Below, one piece after another: positions 41,721-50,130 of a stretch of 64,000 nt of DNA; positions within the stretch are counted from its first letter, which is position 1, and each line of letters opens with the position of its first letter. The translations under genes and the position numbers were made by a program. Under the pieces are notes generated by a model. It was not told the DNA's origin. It did no database searches and worked only from the letters and a program-made list of their open reading frames with translations. This stretch comes from Acanthosepion esculentum (taxonomy: Eukaryota; Mollusca; Cephalopoda; Sepiida; Sepiidae), in the NCBI GenBank assembly GCA_964036315.1, contig OZ038482.1:13451434-13515433 (forward strand), read 5' to 3'.

Positions 41721-43354
41721 ATTTTACAGTTGAAATGGCCAACAGCTAAAACTTGCAAAGAACTTACTCCAACGGTATCAATGTCGCCTTCACTTAAGAC
41801 TTAAAAGCATATCTCAGTTTTTTAGAACGTGTATTGTGAACAGCAATTTTTCCTGTGCTTAAATCCTACCATTGCCAGTCCGGCTACCAGTTCTTGTTCT
41901 TATCACTTCAGCCAAATATCCAATTGCTTTTGACGGCCTGTGTAATTGGTACGATACAAATCTTGCAACGTTTTGGCAATGTGCGAGAAGGTAACGGAAG
42001 CGAATAAAAACCAACTTCCCCTCTGATGGCGTAGAAGAGAACATTTTGCCAAGAAAACCAGTCGGCCGATTCGACGAACAGCTTTGCCAGCAACTGGTCT
42101 GAAGAAGGAAGACGTGTAGGTCGGTAAAGATAAAAACAAGTCTGTAGCTGACAAGAGGAGCCATTGAACGAAGTGATTATATTCCATTAATGCTCTAATT
42201 AAAAAACGTACGCTTGCTCGAGTTTCCTGCAACATTTCTTTACAGTGAACGTTGCAGGCGGGAATAGCTTTATCTGCTTAACAGTTTACAATAAAATACG
42301 CTTGTTTGACTGTGAGTTTGTTTACAACAGATTAAGAATATATGACACCAGGTTAAGAGGTACTGGATAGGTTAGGGTAGTTGAGTATTTCGACCAGATC
42401 TAGCATTCAGTCATCTAAGAAAAAAACAAAAAAGAATAGGATTTAAGATACTGATTTCCCCTCCCTATTTGGAAGATTGACGACACACAATATTCCACCA
42501 CCCATATTTTCTATACTTGACCTTCTGCTAAATTAAGTGATTTAAAAAATAATCTTTTTACACTCAGAGATAGCTTGCTTGTCTCTGAAGTAGTTACGAA
42601 TTTTCTTCTGTCGCCAATGTGTCAGAGTATAGAACACAAAACACTAACAATCGTTAGCAAAACTAACAAAATGTACTAAACTATCTATTCATTAAACGTA
42701 ATCTGGCATAGGGCTACAATAATGGAGCGCCGAGTGATGGCGTATATTTAAATAGTATTATGTCAAGGTTGTGAACAGAAAATTCTATCAGGTGAAGGCT
42801 GGTTTTGACTTATATAAAGCAACATGTTTTTGGTTTTCAACAGAACAAAACACAAACAAAACATTGTTATGGAAACCATATTAGTATGAGTAGCGGCCAT
42901 GTTGTTTTAGGAGTCATTTTGTTTTTAAGGAAGCCATTTGCAATTTTCCAAAGAGAGAACCTTTTTTTAAAAACAATTAACTTTGTTTCCATAAAGTATC
43001 TACAAACAATACAATTACCATAGCACATCCATTAACTCCTTTAAAATTAAACAAACATTAGATAATCATTTTAATTGGGAGTTGGGTAAGCTATATACAT
43101 CATTTTTAAGGTACTTTTGGCTTTTATTTTACCTTTTTATTAAGAATATGAAGTGATTATGTGCGCGAGACATTTTTCAAAAAGTATTATAAGTTCCTCG
43201 ATTTTGTAGAGATTCTTCCATTTTTTACCATGATTGTATATCGTTTTTAAATTATAAAAAGGGTGGAACATGTTCTCACACCAAATATTAAGCATACTAG
43301 GCAATCGGCGAGATTGATACTTAAGAAGTAGAATTGTCAAGTGACTTATAACTA
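41721..43354. other. no recognisable feature
   Basis: 1.6 kb without any family I know. A less AT-rich part, 41860-42240, carries overlapping minus-strand open frames (longest 110 codons, 41903-42235) with no recognisable domain. They could be chance or a very old relic. Confidence 0.5.
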
Positions 43355-43440
43355 TAGGGCATTTTGTCAGAATCGAACTCAATGATACTGATGCGAAATG
43401 AGTTTGTTAACCATCGCTCTATGGCAGGCGCGTTCTGTTG
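43355..43440 (-). repeat. possible tRNA-derived SINE head
   Basis: Minus strand: A-box-like TGCCATAGAGCGATGGTTAA (about 43425-43406) and B-box-like TTGAGTTCGATTCTG (about 43383-43369). The spacing fits a tRNA. No body recognised; 43441-44010 shows nothing else. Confidence 0.45.
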
Positions 43441-44014
43441 TTATTGTTCACTTCAAGGAGAGAAGACTTGTTAGCTTTTTCCGCATTAATTGAATTAAGT
43501 CTTAATTTGCCTTTTCTTCTGGATTTGCTTTTCTCATTCTTTTGTCAAAGCCCAACTTAACGATGTTCCAGTTTAACAACATTATTTGAACTTAAAACCA
43601 GAATTTAAGGGGAAGGTCGCTTAAGGCTTTAGTAATTTTTAATTATATTACATTTGGAAATTGGTTATCTTTTGATGAGTGACATTAAAAAATAATCCAA
43701 GAATTTAATTTGGCTTTCTTAAAAGTTAAAACAAAAACAAACTCCAACTGGAAATGTTGGACGTTTTGTTTTGTCGACAAAAAGGGATAAAATCACAGGC
43801 GTTCATCATAGCAGTTATTTTGTTTCGGAAGCTGATATTTCAAAGCGGGTAGGCAATTCTAAATTTAGAAGATTGAGGCAACACAGCCCTTCTGTTGTCT
43901 AAATTGGTGTTAGGCTAAACTTAGTGGAGACTTAAAGTTATCTTGACGATAAAAAGATTTCCTGGATCTTCACACATGGTCAGTGTCTATAAAGCTGCTA
44001 TCGAATGCTCTTTC

Positions 44015-44035
44015 TCTCTCTCACTCACTCGTCAC

Positions 44036-44070
<35 letters not shown>

Positions 44071-44084
44071 ATATATATATATAT
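44015..44084. repeat. (TC)n/(AC)n/(TA)n compound array
   Basis: TCTCTC, ACACAC and TATATA runs leading into a G-family copy. Confidence 0.95.
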
Positions 44085-44285
44085 AAAAGTGAACATAGAA
44101 GTCAACACTTAGAGGCGACAGTATGTTTCATGCTAGACGCAATCGTCGTGGCCTGACGATTGCGTTTAGAAGGAAACAGTCTGTCGCCTCTAAGTGTTGA
44201 CTTTTATATTTACAAACGCTCTATCTCTGATATTGAGCACTTTATCCCATAAATATAGCACAATTTAAGACTCTATTTATTCATA
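44085..44285 (+). repeat. G-family repeat with inverted arms and hammerhead-like core
   Basis: Left arm 44085-44146 and right arm from 44152 are inverted copies. Plus strand of the right arm: GGC (44150-44152), CTGACGA (44153-44159), GAAA (44173-44176), ACA-GTC-TGT (44176-44184), C44185, GCC (44186-44188). The core matches CUGANGA and stem I/III can pair, but the stem II position cannot form a stable helix. End block ATTGAGCACTTTATCCCATA near 44232. Confidence 0.65.
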
Positions 44286-44454
44286 TATATATATATGTAT
44301 ATATATAATTATTTATTTGAAAATTATAACATAAATATGTTATAAAATCACTACCAAAATGGCCATTTTGTTTCAACACCTCTGTGATGATATTGAATTT
44401 CGAATAAAGGCTTTTAAAAGGTTCAAATTAATTAACCACCCCTCATAAGCGTTT

Positions 44455-44551
44455 CCCCGACTTCTATGTTCCCTTTTATATTTATACAGGCTCTATCTCT
44501 AATATTGAGCACTTTATCCCATAAATATAGCACACCTTAAGACTATATTTC

Positions 44552-44562
<11 letters not shown>
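44455..44562 (+). repeat. G-family repeat, 3' part only
   Basis: From GACTTCTATGTTCCC to the end block (ATTGAGCACTTTATCCCATA, CACACCTTAAGACTATATTT), followed by (TA)n at 44563-44626. Confidence 0.8.
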
Positions 44563-44628
<66 letters not shown>

Positions 44629-44639
44629 TAATTTTCCTG

Positions 44640-44700
44640 ATGCAGGTCTGATCAACAACAACTGTCAGGTTCCTGCGTGACAGTCACGCATTCATCAGAC
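44640..44700. repeat. complex hairpin
   Basis: GTCTGATCAAC... and ...CATTCATCAGAC form an outer stem (GTCTGAT/ATCAGAC), with inner hairpins TGCGTGA-CAG-TCACGCA and CTGTCAGG. No further copy was seen. Function unknown. Confidence 0.6.
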
Positions 44701-44952
44701 GGTCGGCATTAAGCGTTCAGTGGATTGGACATTTTATTCTCGCTTCGACTAACCAAAGATGCCATAATAAGTATTGTTTGTGAATACATATGTAATGTAG
44801 TTACCAACCAAAATCCCCGAAGAGTAAATACCTTCTCTTCTGAGTGTCCCTTTCAAGTTCTCCTTTTGGAAGCACCTTTGATATTTTGTGTTTTTAAATA
44901 ATTATATATATGAGAATTAAGCAGCACGTTCCTACCAAAATCAGGAACCACA

Positions 44953-45110
44953 GTTTGCCGCTGAATGGACTCGTCCCAAACACCTACGAGTCCGCCATTT
45001 GTGAGCACTTATTAAATAGCAGATCGTGACTTTGCCGCTGAATGGACTCGTCCCAAACACCTACGGGTCCGCAATTTGTGAGCACTTATTAAATAGCATA
45101 TCGTGTGCAG
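44953..45110 (+). repeat. 78 bp tandem duplication
   Basis: TTGCCGCTGAATGGACTCGT through GCACTTATTAAATAGCA occurs twice in direct tandem with a few differences. It lies upstream of the hammerhead candidate at 45358-45396, which may be part of the same element. Confidence 0.9.
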
Positions 45111-45357
45111 TGAATTTTAGTGTTGACCGGTTCACCGTATTGTCCCGGTCACACTCGTTATTTCACCTGAAGGTACTGGAGGCACTTTACATCGGGTCCC
45201 GCAAACATTCCTTGTGTAAACAACGTGAGTGTTTGTTGGGGCTCGCTGTCATTTGCCTCTAGCTCCTTTTGCTCATATTTTTTTTTCTCCCCCTCCACAA
45301 TTCTTTTTTTTTTTTTTTAGTGTACATTTTCTGTTTTTTAAATTAAAATCTCCCGTT

Positions 45358-45396
45358 GCAAGCCTGATGAGCGGGAGCGAAACCGGTTGCTTCGCG
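45358..45396 (+). ncRNA. minimal hammerhead-like motif with palindromic stem III
   Basis: AAGC (45360-45363) pairs with GCTT (45389-45392), extended past a one-base bulge by GC/GC. Core CTGATGA is 45364-45370. Stem II is only GC/GC around GGGA (45371-45378). GAAA is 45379-45382. Then ACCGGT (45382-45387) is a perfect palindrome and T45388 is the base before predicted cleavage. Short-stem-III type I hammerheads linked to Penelope-like elements work as dimers through such palindromes. An alternative hairpin, CTCCCG/CGGGAG, competes with it. Confidence 0.5.
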
Positions 45397-45438
45397 CGTT
45401 TTAATATGTCTAGTAATATTAAGCTGAATACCTTTATC

Positions 45439-45441
<3 letters not shown>

Positions 45442-45486
<45 letters not shown>
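45442..45486. repeat. (TA)n microsatellite
   Basis: Pure TA run at the 5' end of the Y-family copy. Confidence 0.98.
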
Positions 45487-45488
<2 letters not shown>

Positions 45489-45766
45489 CTCCTGAAAAAT
45501 TAATTACGGTTGAGCTCTCTGGGGAAGGAAGTGTGGGTTTGTAAACAGTGACTATTAATGCTAATATAGCGTGACTCTTCGGCAAAAGCGAATTGAGTCC
45601 TTTCGGTCACTGTGTGTTTAACTAAAAATAAATACGCTAAAATTCACCTTCATTCCCGCCGTGCGCCGACTGACGGCAATTCAGTCGGGTTTCGATCCTA
45701 GCTAAAGGCAACCAGACGTCTAGCCACACTGAAGAGCTGTGATACAGCGAAACAGTCTGTCTGTGG
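45487..45766 (+). mobile_element. Y-family tRNA/hammerhead retroposon, copy 2
   Basis: Starts GGCTCCTGAAAA, runs through AGCGTGACTCTTCGGCAAAA, CGGTCACTGTGTGTTTA and GCTAAAATTCACCTTCA, then a tRNA-like region with a B-box-like GTCGGGTTTCGATCC (about 45684-45698; the A box is damaged here), then a hammerhead motif that ends the unit. A second unit of the family follows directly (45783-45946), so the two form a head-to-tail dimer. Confidence 0.75.
45724..45766 (+). ncRNA. type I hammerhead ribozyme candidate, complete core, GUC site
   Basis: Stem I CCACA (45724-45728) pairs perfectly with TGTGG (45762-45766). Core CTGAAGA is 45729-45735 (position 7 may be any base). Stem II GCTGT-GAT-ACAGC is 45736-45748. 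GAAA is 45749-45752. Stem III ACA-GTC-TGT is 45752-45760. The cleavage triplet is GTC, with predicted cleavage after C45761. Every conserved position fits. A 3 bp stem III with a 3 nt loop is weak, so activity may need dimer pairing or further loop contacts. It stands at the 3' end of a tRNA-headed retroposon. Confidence 0.78.
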
Positions 45767-45782
45767 ACGACAATAATTATCC

Positions 45783-45944
45783 CTGTCAGTCACTGTGTGT
45801 TTATCTAAATCTAAAAATAAACACGCTAAAATTCACCTTCATCCCTGTCGTGACGGCTTAGTGGTAGAAGTTCCGGCTGACGCCAATTTAGTCGGGTTTC
45901 GATTCTAACTGATGAGCTGTGAAACAGCGAAACAGTCTGTCTGT

Positions 45945-45946
<2 letters not shown>
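45783..45946 (+). mobile_element. Y-family retroposon, copy 3, Pol III boxes next to hammerhead
   Basis: Shorter unit: CAGTCACTGTGTGTTTA, ACGCTAAAATTCACCTTCA, A-box-like GACGGCTTAGTGGTAGA (45852-45868) and B-box-like GTCGGGTTTCGATTC (45891-45905), at normal tRNA spacing. Immediately after come CTGATGA (45909-45915), GCTGT-GAA-ACAGC, GAAA (45929-45932), ACA-GTC-TGT, C45941 and TGTGG. The 5' strand of stem I (TCTAA, expected CCACA) is lost. (TA)n starts at the base after TGTGG plus one. tRNA-like promoter, ribozyme and TA tail therefore follow each other without a gap. Confidence 0.75.
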
Positions 45947-46008
<62 letters not shown>

Positions 46009-46010
46009 AG
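45947..46010. repeat. (TA)n/(GT)n microsatellite
   Basis: TA run then GT run, directly following the hammerhead of the Y-family copy. Confidence 0.98.
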
Positions 46011-46014
46011 GAAG

Positions 46015-46205
46015 TGTGGATAATGATATTAACACCGAGTGTCGATAGTCTGTTTGATGCTTGACCGCAGTTTTCAGTCTTCATGGCTTGAAAACATAAT
46101 CTGAAGAGTGTCTCATCAGTGTCTACACTTCTTATATTTACACATGCACTAACCCGGATATTGAGCACTTTTACCCTATAAATATAGCATACCTTAAAAT
46201 GATAT

Positions 46206-46242
<37 letters not shown>
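46015..46242 (+). repeat. G-family repeat and (TA)n
   Basis: Diverged copy with inverted-arm traces (GATAGTCTGTTTGATGCTTG) and the end block ATTGAGCACTTTTACCCTATA less its last base, then TA run 46208-46242. Confidence 0.6.
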
Positions 46243-46245
<3 letters not shown>

Positions 46246-46249
46246 GAAA

Positions 46250-46375
46250 TATAATCTTGAAAAAAATACACTCGTGGCTTGACGATTGCGTCTAGCATGA
46301 AATAGTCTGTCGTCTCTAAGTGTTTACTTCAATGTTCACTTTTATATATATATATATATATATATATAAATACAA
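46250..46375 (+). repeat. G-family repeat, single arm
   Basis: GGCTTGACGATTGCGTCTAG, CATGAAATAGTCTGTCG and TTCAATGTTCACTTTTATA, then (TA)n. The hammerhead-like core has lost C3 (TTGACGA) and the base after GAAA is changed. Confidence 0.65.
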
Positions 46376-46576
46376 AAGTGAACACACACAAACACAAACA
46401 CATATATATATATATGTTTGCGTGTGTATGTAAATCTTTCGTTGTTACACTATAAAATACTTACTACTACACTTTATTCTTTTCCTTTCAACCTTCATAA
46501 ATATATAGAGAAAATCACGTTATATTGTGGTAGTTCGAGATTGTCTCTTGTATCCTCTATTTGACTCTAATGGCCA

Positions 46577-46850
46577 GGCTTACGGCCACATCTCGTCGAA
46601 ACACCGGTTCCCGTACAATCAGCAAAGTTAAGTAACGCCGAACCTGGTCAGTACTTCGACGAGCGACCGCTTGGGAATACCAGGTGCTGTCACCTTGGAC
46701 GTGCGGCTGATGTAACGAATAATGCTTCGGAATTGTTAATCCGAGAGCCGAGTTCCAATTTATAAATGGGTTTGTTAAATTCACTTACGCGTCTTTTGGA
46801 AAGGTATCACTCTACCTATTTTCTCCCTAGCTATGGATTAATTATCAAGA
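46577..46850 (+). mobile_element. 5S rRNA/tRNA composite SINE, copy 3 (best 5S match)
   Basis: 46577-46692 follows 5S rRNA through its length: GGCTTACGGCCACATC, CACCGGTTCCCGTACAATCA, AAGTTAAGTAACGCCGAACC, TGGTCAGTACTTCGACG, GACCGCTTGGGAATACCAGG and TGCTGT. The internal Pol III control region (box A, intermediate element and box C area) is largely kept. Then a tRNA-like part (TGTAACGAATAATGC, GAGAGCCGAGTTCCAAT), TTCACTTACGCG, TTGGAAAGGTATCAC and TAGCTATGGATTAATTA, where it ends without the shared tail. Not a 5S gene: the 3' end lacks the closing stem and Pol III terminator and continues into SINE body. Confidence 0.82.
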
Positions 46851-47109
46851 CTTGTATCACTGAATCATTATTATCTCCAAAATAAAAATAAAATTATTAT
46901 AATATAAAAATATTTTCTTGCTTTAAATATCTTTCAAAGAGTTAGTAAACCGTAGAAAACTAATCAATCTAATGACCAGATCTTTGAAGATGATACGATA
47001 TTACCATTCTGCTCATTATCTGTGAAGAAAAATGAGTTTGCTGTGATTTGTTTTCAAATGATAACGCTTTCTTAACCTTTGTGAAAACACTTCGGTATTT
47101 GACAGAGGA
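46851..47109. other. no recognisable feature
   Basis: AT-rich spacer before a LINE relic. Confidence 0.45.
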
Positions 47110-47665
47110 CAGTAAATGCGACGCTGAGATCCGAAGACGTATTGGGATGGCCAAAGACGCATTCCAAAACCTAGGCAGATTATTACGAGTAGGATTTCTT
47201 TGCTAACAAAGAAAAGATTACTGAGCTGCTGTGTGACATCTGTCTTTCTTTACGGCGTCGAATATTGGACGGTCTCCTCAAAGATGAAGAAGAGACTCGA
47301 GGCATCGGAAATATGGTTCTATTCTACAGAAGGATGATGAGGATAACATGGACCGAACATGTGAGCAATGATAAGGTTTTGGAAAGGATACAAACAAGGA
47401 GGAAGCTTATACTTAATATCGGGACACATAATTTCTGGGACACATAATGAGAAAGGAGGGCTTGGAGAATCTGATACTCACAGGTTGAATAGAGGGAAAG
47501 GTAGACATGGGGAAGCAACTCATGTCATACCTAGCAGGCTTAAACAAGTGGATAACAGAACGTGGTCTGGGGAAGTAGCAACGGGAAAACTTATTGAGAG
47601 CTACAAGGGATAGAGAGGAAGTGGAGAACTGTGATCGCCTACGCCATGAAGGGACACGGCACATA
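47110..47665 (+). pseudogene. LINE-A reverse transcriptase C-terminal relic
   Basis: Plus strand: LRSEDVLGWPKT in one frame (family: AEIRRRIGMAKxAF), MVLFYRRMMRITWTEHVSND, KVLERIQTRRKLILNI, then, after frameshifts, ESLENLILTG-type and AYAMKGHGT at the end (about 47655). Same span and family as 31515-32130. Confidence 0.75.
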
Positions 47666-48326
47666 AAATGAAGAAATATGTGAGAAGGTACGTCAAGACT
47701 TGACTAAATAGCAGCTACTAGAAATGTTTGCCAGTCAACCTGAGGTAGTTAAGTTAGCTTGATGAAAGTACATAAGCTCTTATCTTCCGGAGATGGCGTG
47801 TGCTAATTTGTAATCGTTTTTCCATGTAAGGTATTGTTGCCTATATAAGAAAACCGTCTTTCTTCTCCTTTTTCAGATAAGCAGGTCTATTAATTTCTTC
47901 TTCCTCTTTTCATTGGTGATGTGAGAAAAGGTTGTTTACTCTTTAGAATAAAGAGTCAGAATTAATATAATTCATGTTTCGAGCAACTTCATGAAATCTG
48001 ACCAAATGGCCAAACATTAGAATTTCAAAACAATCTCTTCTTGGTCGGGCCGAACGTTCTTCAATAATCCCCAGAGCTGAATGCATAATCAAAAACTGAT
48101 CGATTTAGTGTAGATTTTTCTTTCTCCAAACGTCGCTCTAATTCGCTGTAATCTTTTAAATAATAAAAAAAATCTTTGTAATTGAATTAGCTGAGAAAAA
48201 GTTCAGTGTATTTTCGTTTTATTTTGTTTTTATTTGAGATTTGGAATTAGCTGAAAATCCTCTTAAAAAATTCGCCTCAGAAATGTTTATGATTTTACTT
48301 TACCACGAGAGATGAAAGGGTTAGAA
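47666..48326. other. no recognisable feature
   Basis: No repeat family, RNA gene or coding signature recognised. Confidence 0.5.
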
Positions 48327-48671
48327 CAGCCATTCCAAACCTTTCCTCCATCATTGACCCCATCGGCTTTATGTATTTCTCCATTTACCCCCGACTCCCA
48401 TACAAAAAATTCATAGCCATCATAAAGCATTGATGTACAATTTCGTGACTAAATGAATGAATGATTTTTTCATTCAAAATACTAAGGTTTTTTTTAGTCA
48501 AAATACTGTGACTAAAAAAAATACTATGTGACACTCAAAATACTGATTTCTTATTTAGTACTAAATTTAATTGAATTATTTTTTAAATTATCAGGTATTT
48601 CAATTATTTACCACCGACTATATAATTTTTTACTCCCTAGGGGTGAATTTACCCCTGGTTGTGAACCTCTG
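48327..48671. mobile_element. hAT-type MITE
   Basis: 345 bp with ends CAGCCATTCCAAACC and (other strand) CAGAGGTTCACAACC, flanked by an exact 8 bp duplication GGTTAGAA (48319-48326 and 48672-48679). The CAG start, 8 bp target duplication and ...TTC.CAACC terminus are typical of hAT transposons. The interior is non-coding and AT-rich (TCAAAATACT repeats). Confidence 0.87.
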
Positions 48672-48679
48672 GGTTAGAA

Positions 48680-49317
48680 CAACCACTTCCTTTCTTTTTT
48701 TTTTCCAGGCCGTTACAAGAAGGTATGACGTCAACGTACAAATTATTTAGAACAAAATCGGCAAGAAACAAGAAAGATTTTAAAATATATTTATTGAACA
48801 ATGTAACTAATAATAACAAAACAAAAGTCACTGAAACAAAGCAAGTTCAGTCGACCAATGATGACAATTCCAGAACAACGTAACTATAAACAATTTTTTC
48901 TATCCTCTGCCAGCCGCTATGATGGAGAAAGCATTACCTCGAACCGTCGCCAGTGAGACACGCTGCAAGAGCCACTCCGTTTCGCGAGGCTTGTTCCTTA
49001 ATCGCGCCAATCCTCCGAAGGAACGCCATCGAACGAAAATATTGTTTGGTGTCTAGGAATTAAGTATTGTAATTATTCAATATTTTATTCAATCTTGTTT
49101 CATTTTTTGTTTTGATCATAGCATTATGTTCTTTTCGTGCTCTTTAATGTTCTAAGATGAATTTCTCCATTACTTCACACATTATTTTGATCAGTAGCTT
49201 CATCTTTGACATTTCGTCTGTTTCCTCTTGTAGTAGAGATTTACTTAACCTGCCAATGAGTTAGGTTGTGACACAAGGTAAGCTTTTAACGTGGGGACAC
49301 GAGTGTTTTCACTCGGA
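48680..49317. other. no recognisable feature
   Basis: Mixed sequence, including a less AT-rich part (48900-49040). No coding or RNA feature identified. Confidence 0.45.
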
Positions 49318-49745
49318 CCGCTGGTCTAAGCTGGTCTTAGCTGGTCATGTCTTGTTCAAGCTGGTCAGTGATCGTCTAAGCTAGTCATAACTGGTCTTAG
49401 TTGGCCATAGCATGTCCAAGCTGGTCAGTGCTCGTCTAAGCCAATCATTGGTGTTCATAGCTTGTCGAAGCTGGTCAGTGCTCGTCTAAGCTACTCATAG
49501 ATGGTTTTAGCTTGTCCAAGATGGTCAGAGCTCGTCTAAGCTAGTCATAACTTGTCCAAGCTGGTCAGAACTCGTCTATAGCTGGTCTTAGCTGGTTAAA
49601 GCTTGTCCAAGCTGGTCAGAGCTCGTTTAAGCTAGTTATAACTGGTCATAGCTTGTCGAAGCTTGTCAGAACCCGTCTAAGCTAGTCATAGCTGGTCGTA
49701 GCTAGTAATAGCCTGTCCAAGCTAGTCAGATCTCGTCAGTCATAG
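49318..49745. repeat. minisatellite of AGCTGGTC-type units
   Basis: Short units AAGCTGGTCA, GCTCGTCTAAG, CTAGTCATA and GCTTGTCC are arranged in larger units of roughly 50 to 60 bp, about eight times. More diverged than the other minisatellites in the window, so older. Confidence 0.9.
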
Positions 49746-49967
49746 CCGTAACACCAGCTGTACCAGGAAAGTATCCCAGCGCCAGGTAAGTATGATTTTA
49801 TTTTGTAGTATTTTTGCATAATAATTATATTTCTCTCATCATTTACAAAGTTGTTAAGGCTGCATAGTTCGAGAAGAAAAAGAGACGAGGGTTAATTACA
49901 TTCATTTCGAACAAATTCCCTAGGGAAATGCATGAATGCGTATTTTAAAAGCATTACATACTGTGAG

Positions 49968-50130
49968 CGTGGCTGAATGTTTAGTAAGTTCGCTTTCCGA
50001 CCATGAGACCCTGGTTCGTATCTAACTACTATCAGAAAGATGACTTTTTGATGTTATGCGATAGCAACATGAAGCACGTTTGTAAAGTGCCTGAAAATCA
50101 TACCACAAGTTGACCCAAGCCTTGTAAGTG
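49968..50130 (+). repeat. possible tRNA-derived SINE
   Basis: A-box-like GAGCGTGGCTGAATGTTTAG (about 49967-49986), anticodon-arm-like CCGACCATGAGACC and B-box-like CTGGTTCGTATCTAAC (about 50010-50025), followed by a short body. Single copy in this window. Resembles a degenerate tRNA more than chance, but no intact cloverleaf. Confidence 0.55.

Noticed and set aside
41903..42235. Host gene exon (110-codon minus frame)
   Set aside because: No recognisable domain, several overlapping frames equally open, and no convincing splice context.
44640..44700. Hammerhead at the minus-strand CTGATGA
   Set aside because: CTGATGA is followed by a good hairpin, but the next block is GGAAC instead of GAAA, and CTGATGA itself pairs in the outer stem.
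46577..46692. Functional 5S rRNA gene
   Set aside because: Close to 5S over its length, but the 3' end lacks the closing helix and a Pol III T-run terminator, and it continues into SINE body as in two other copies.
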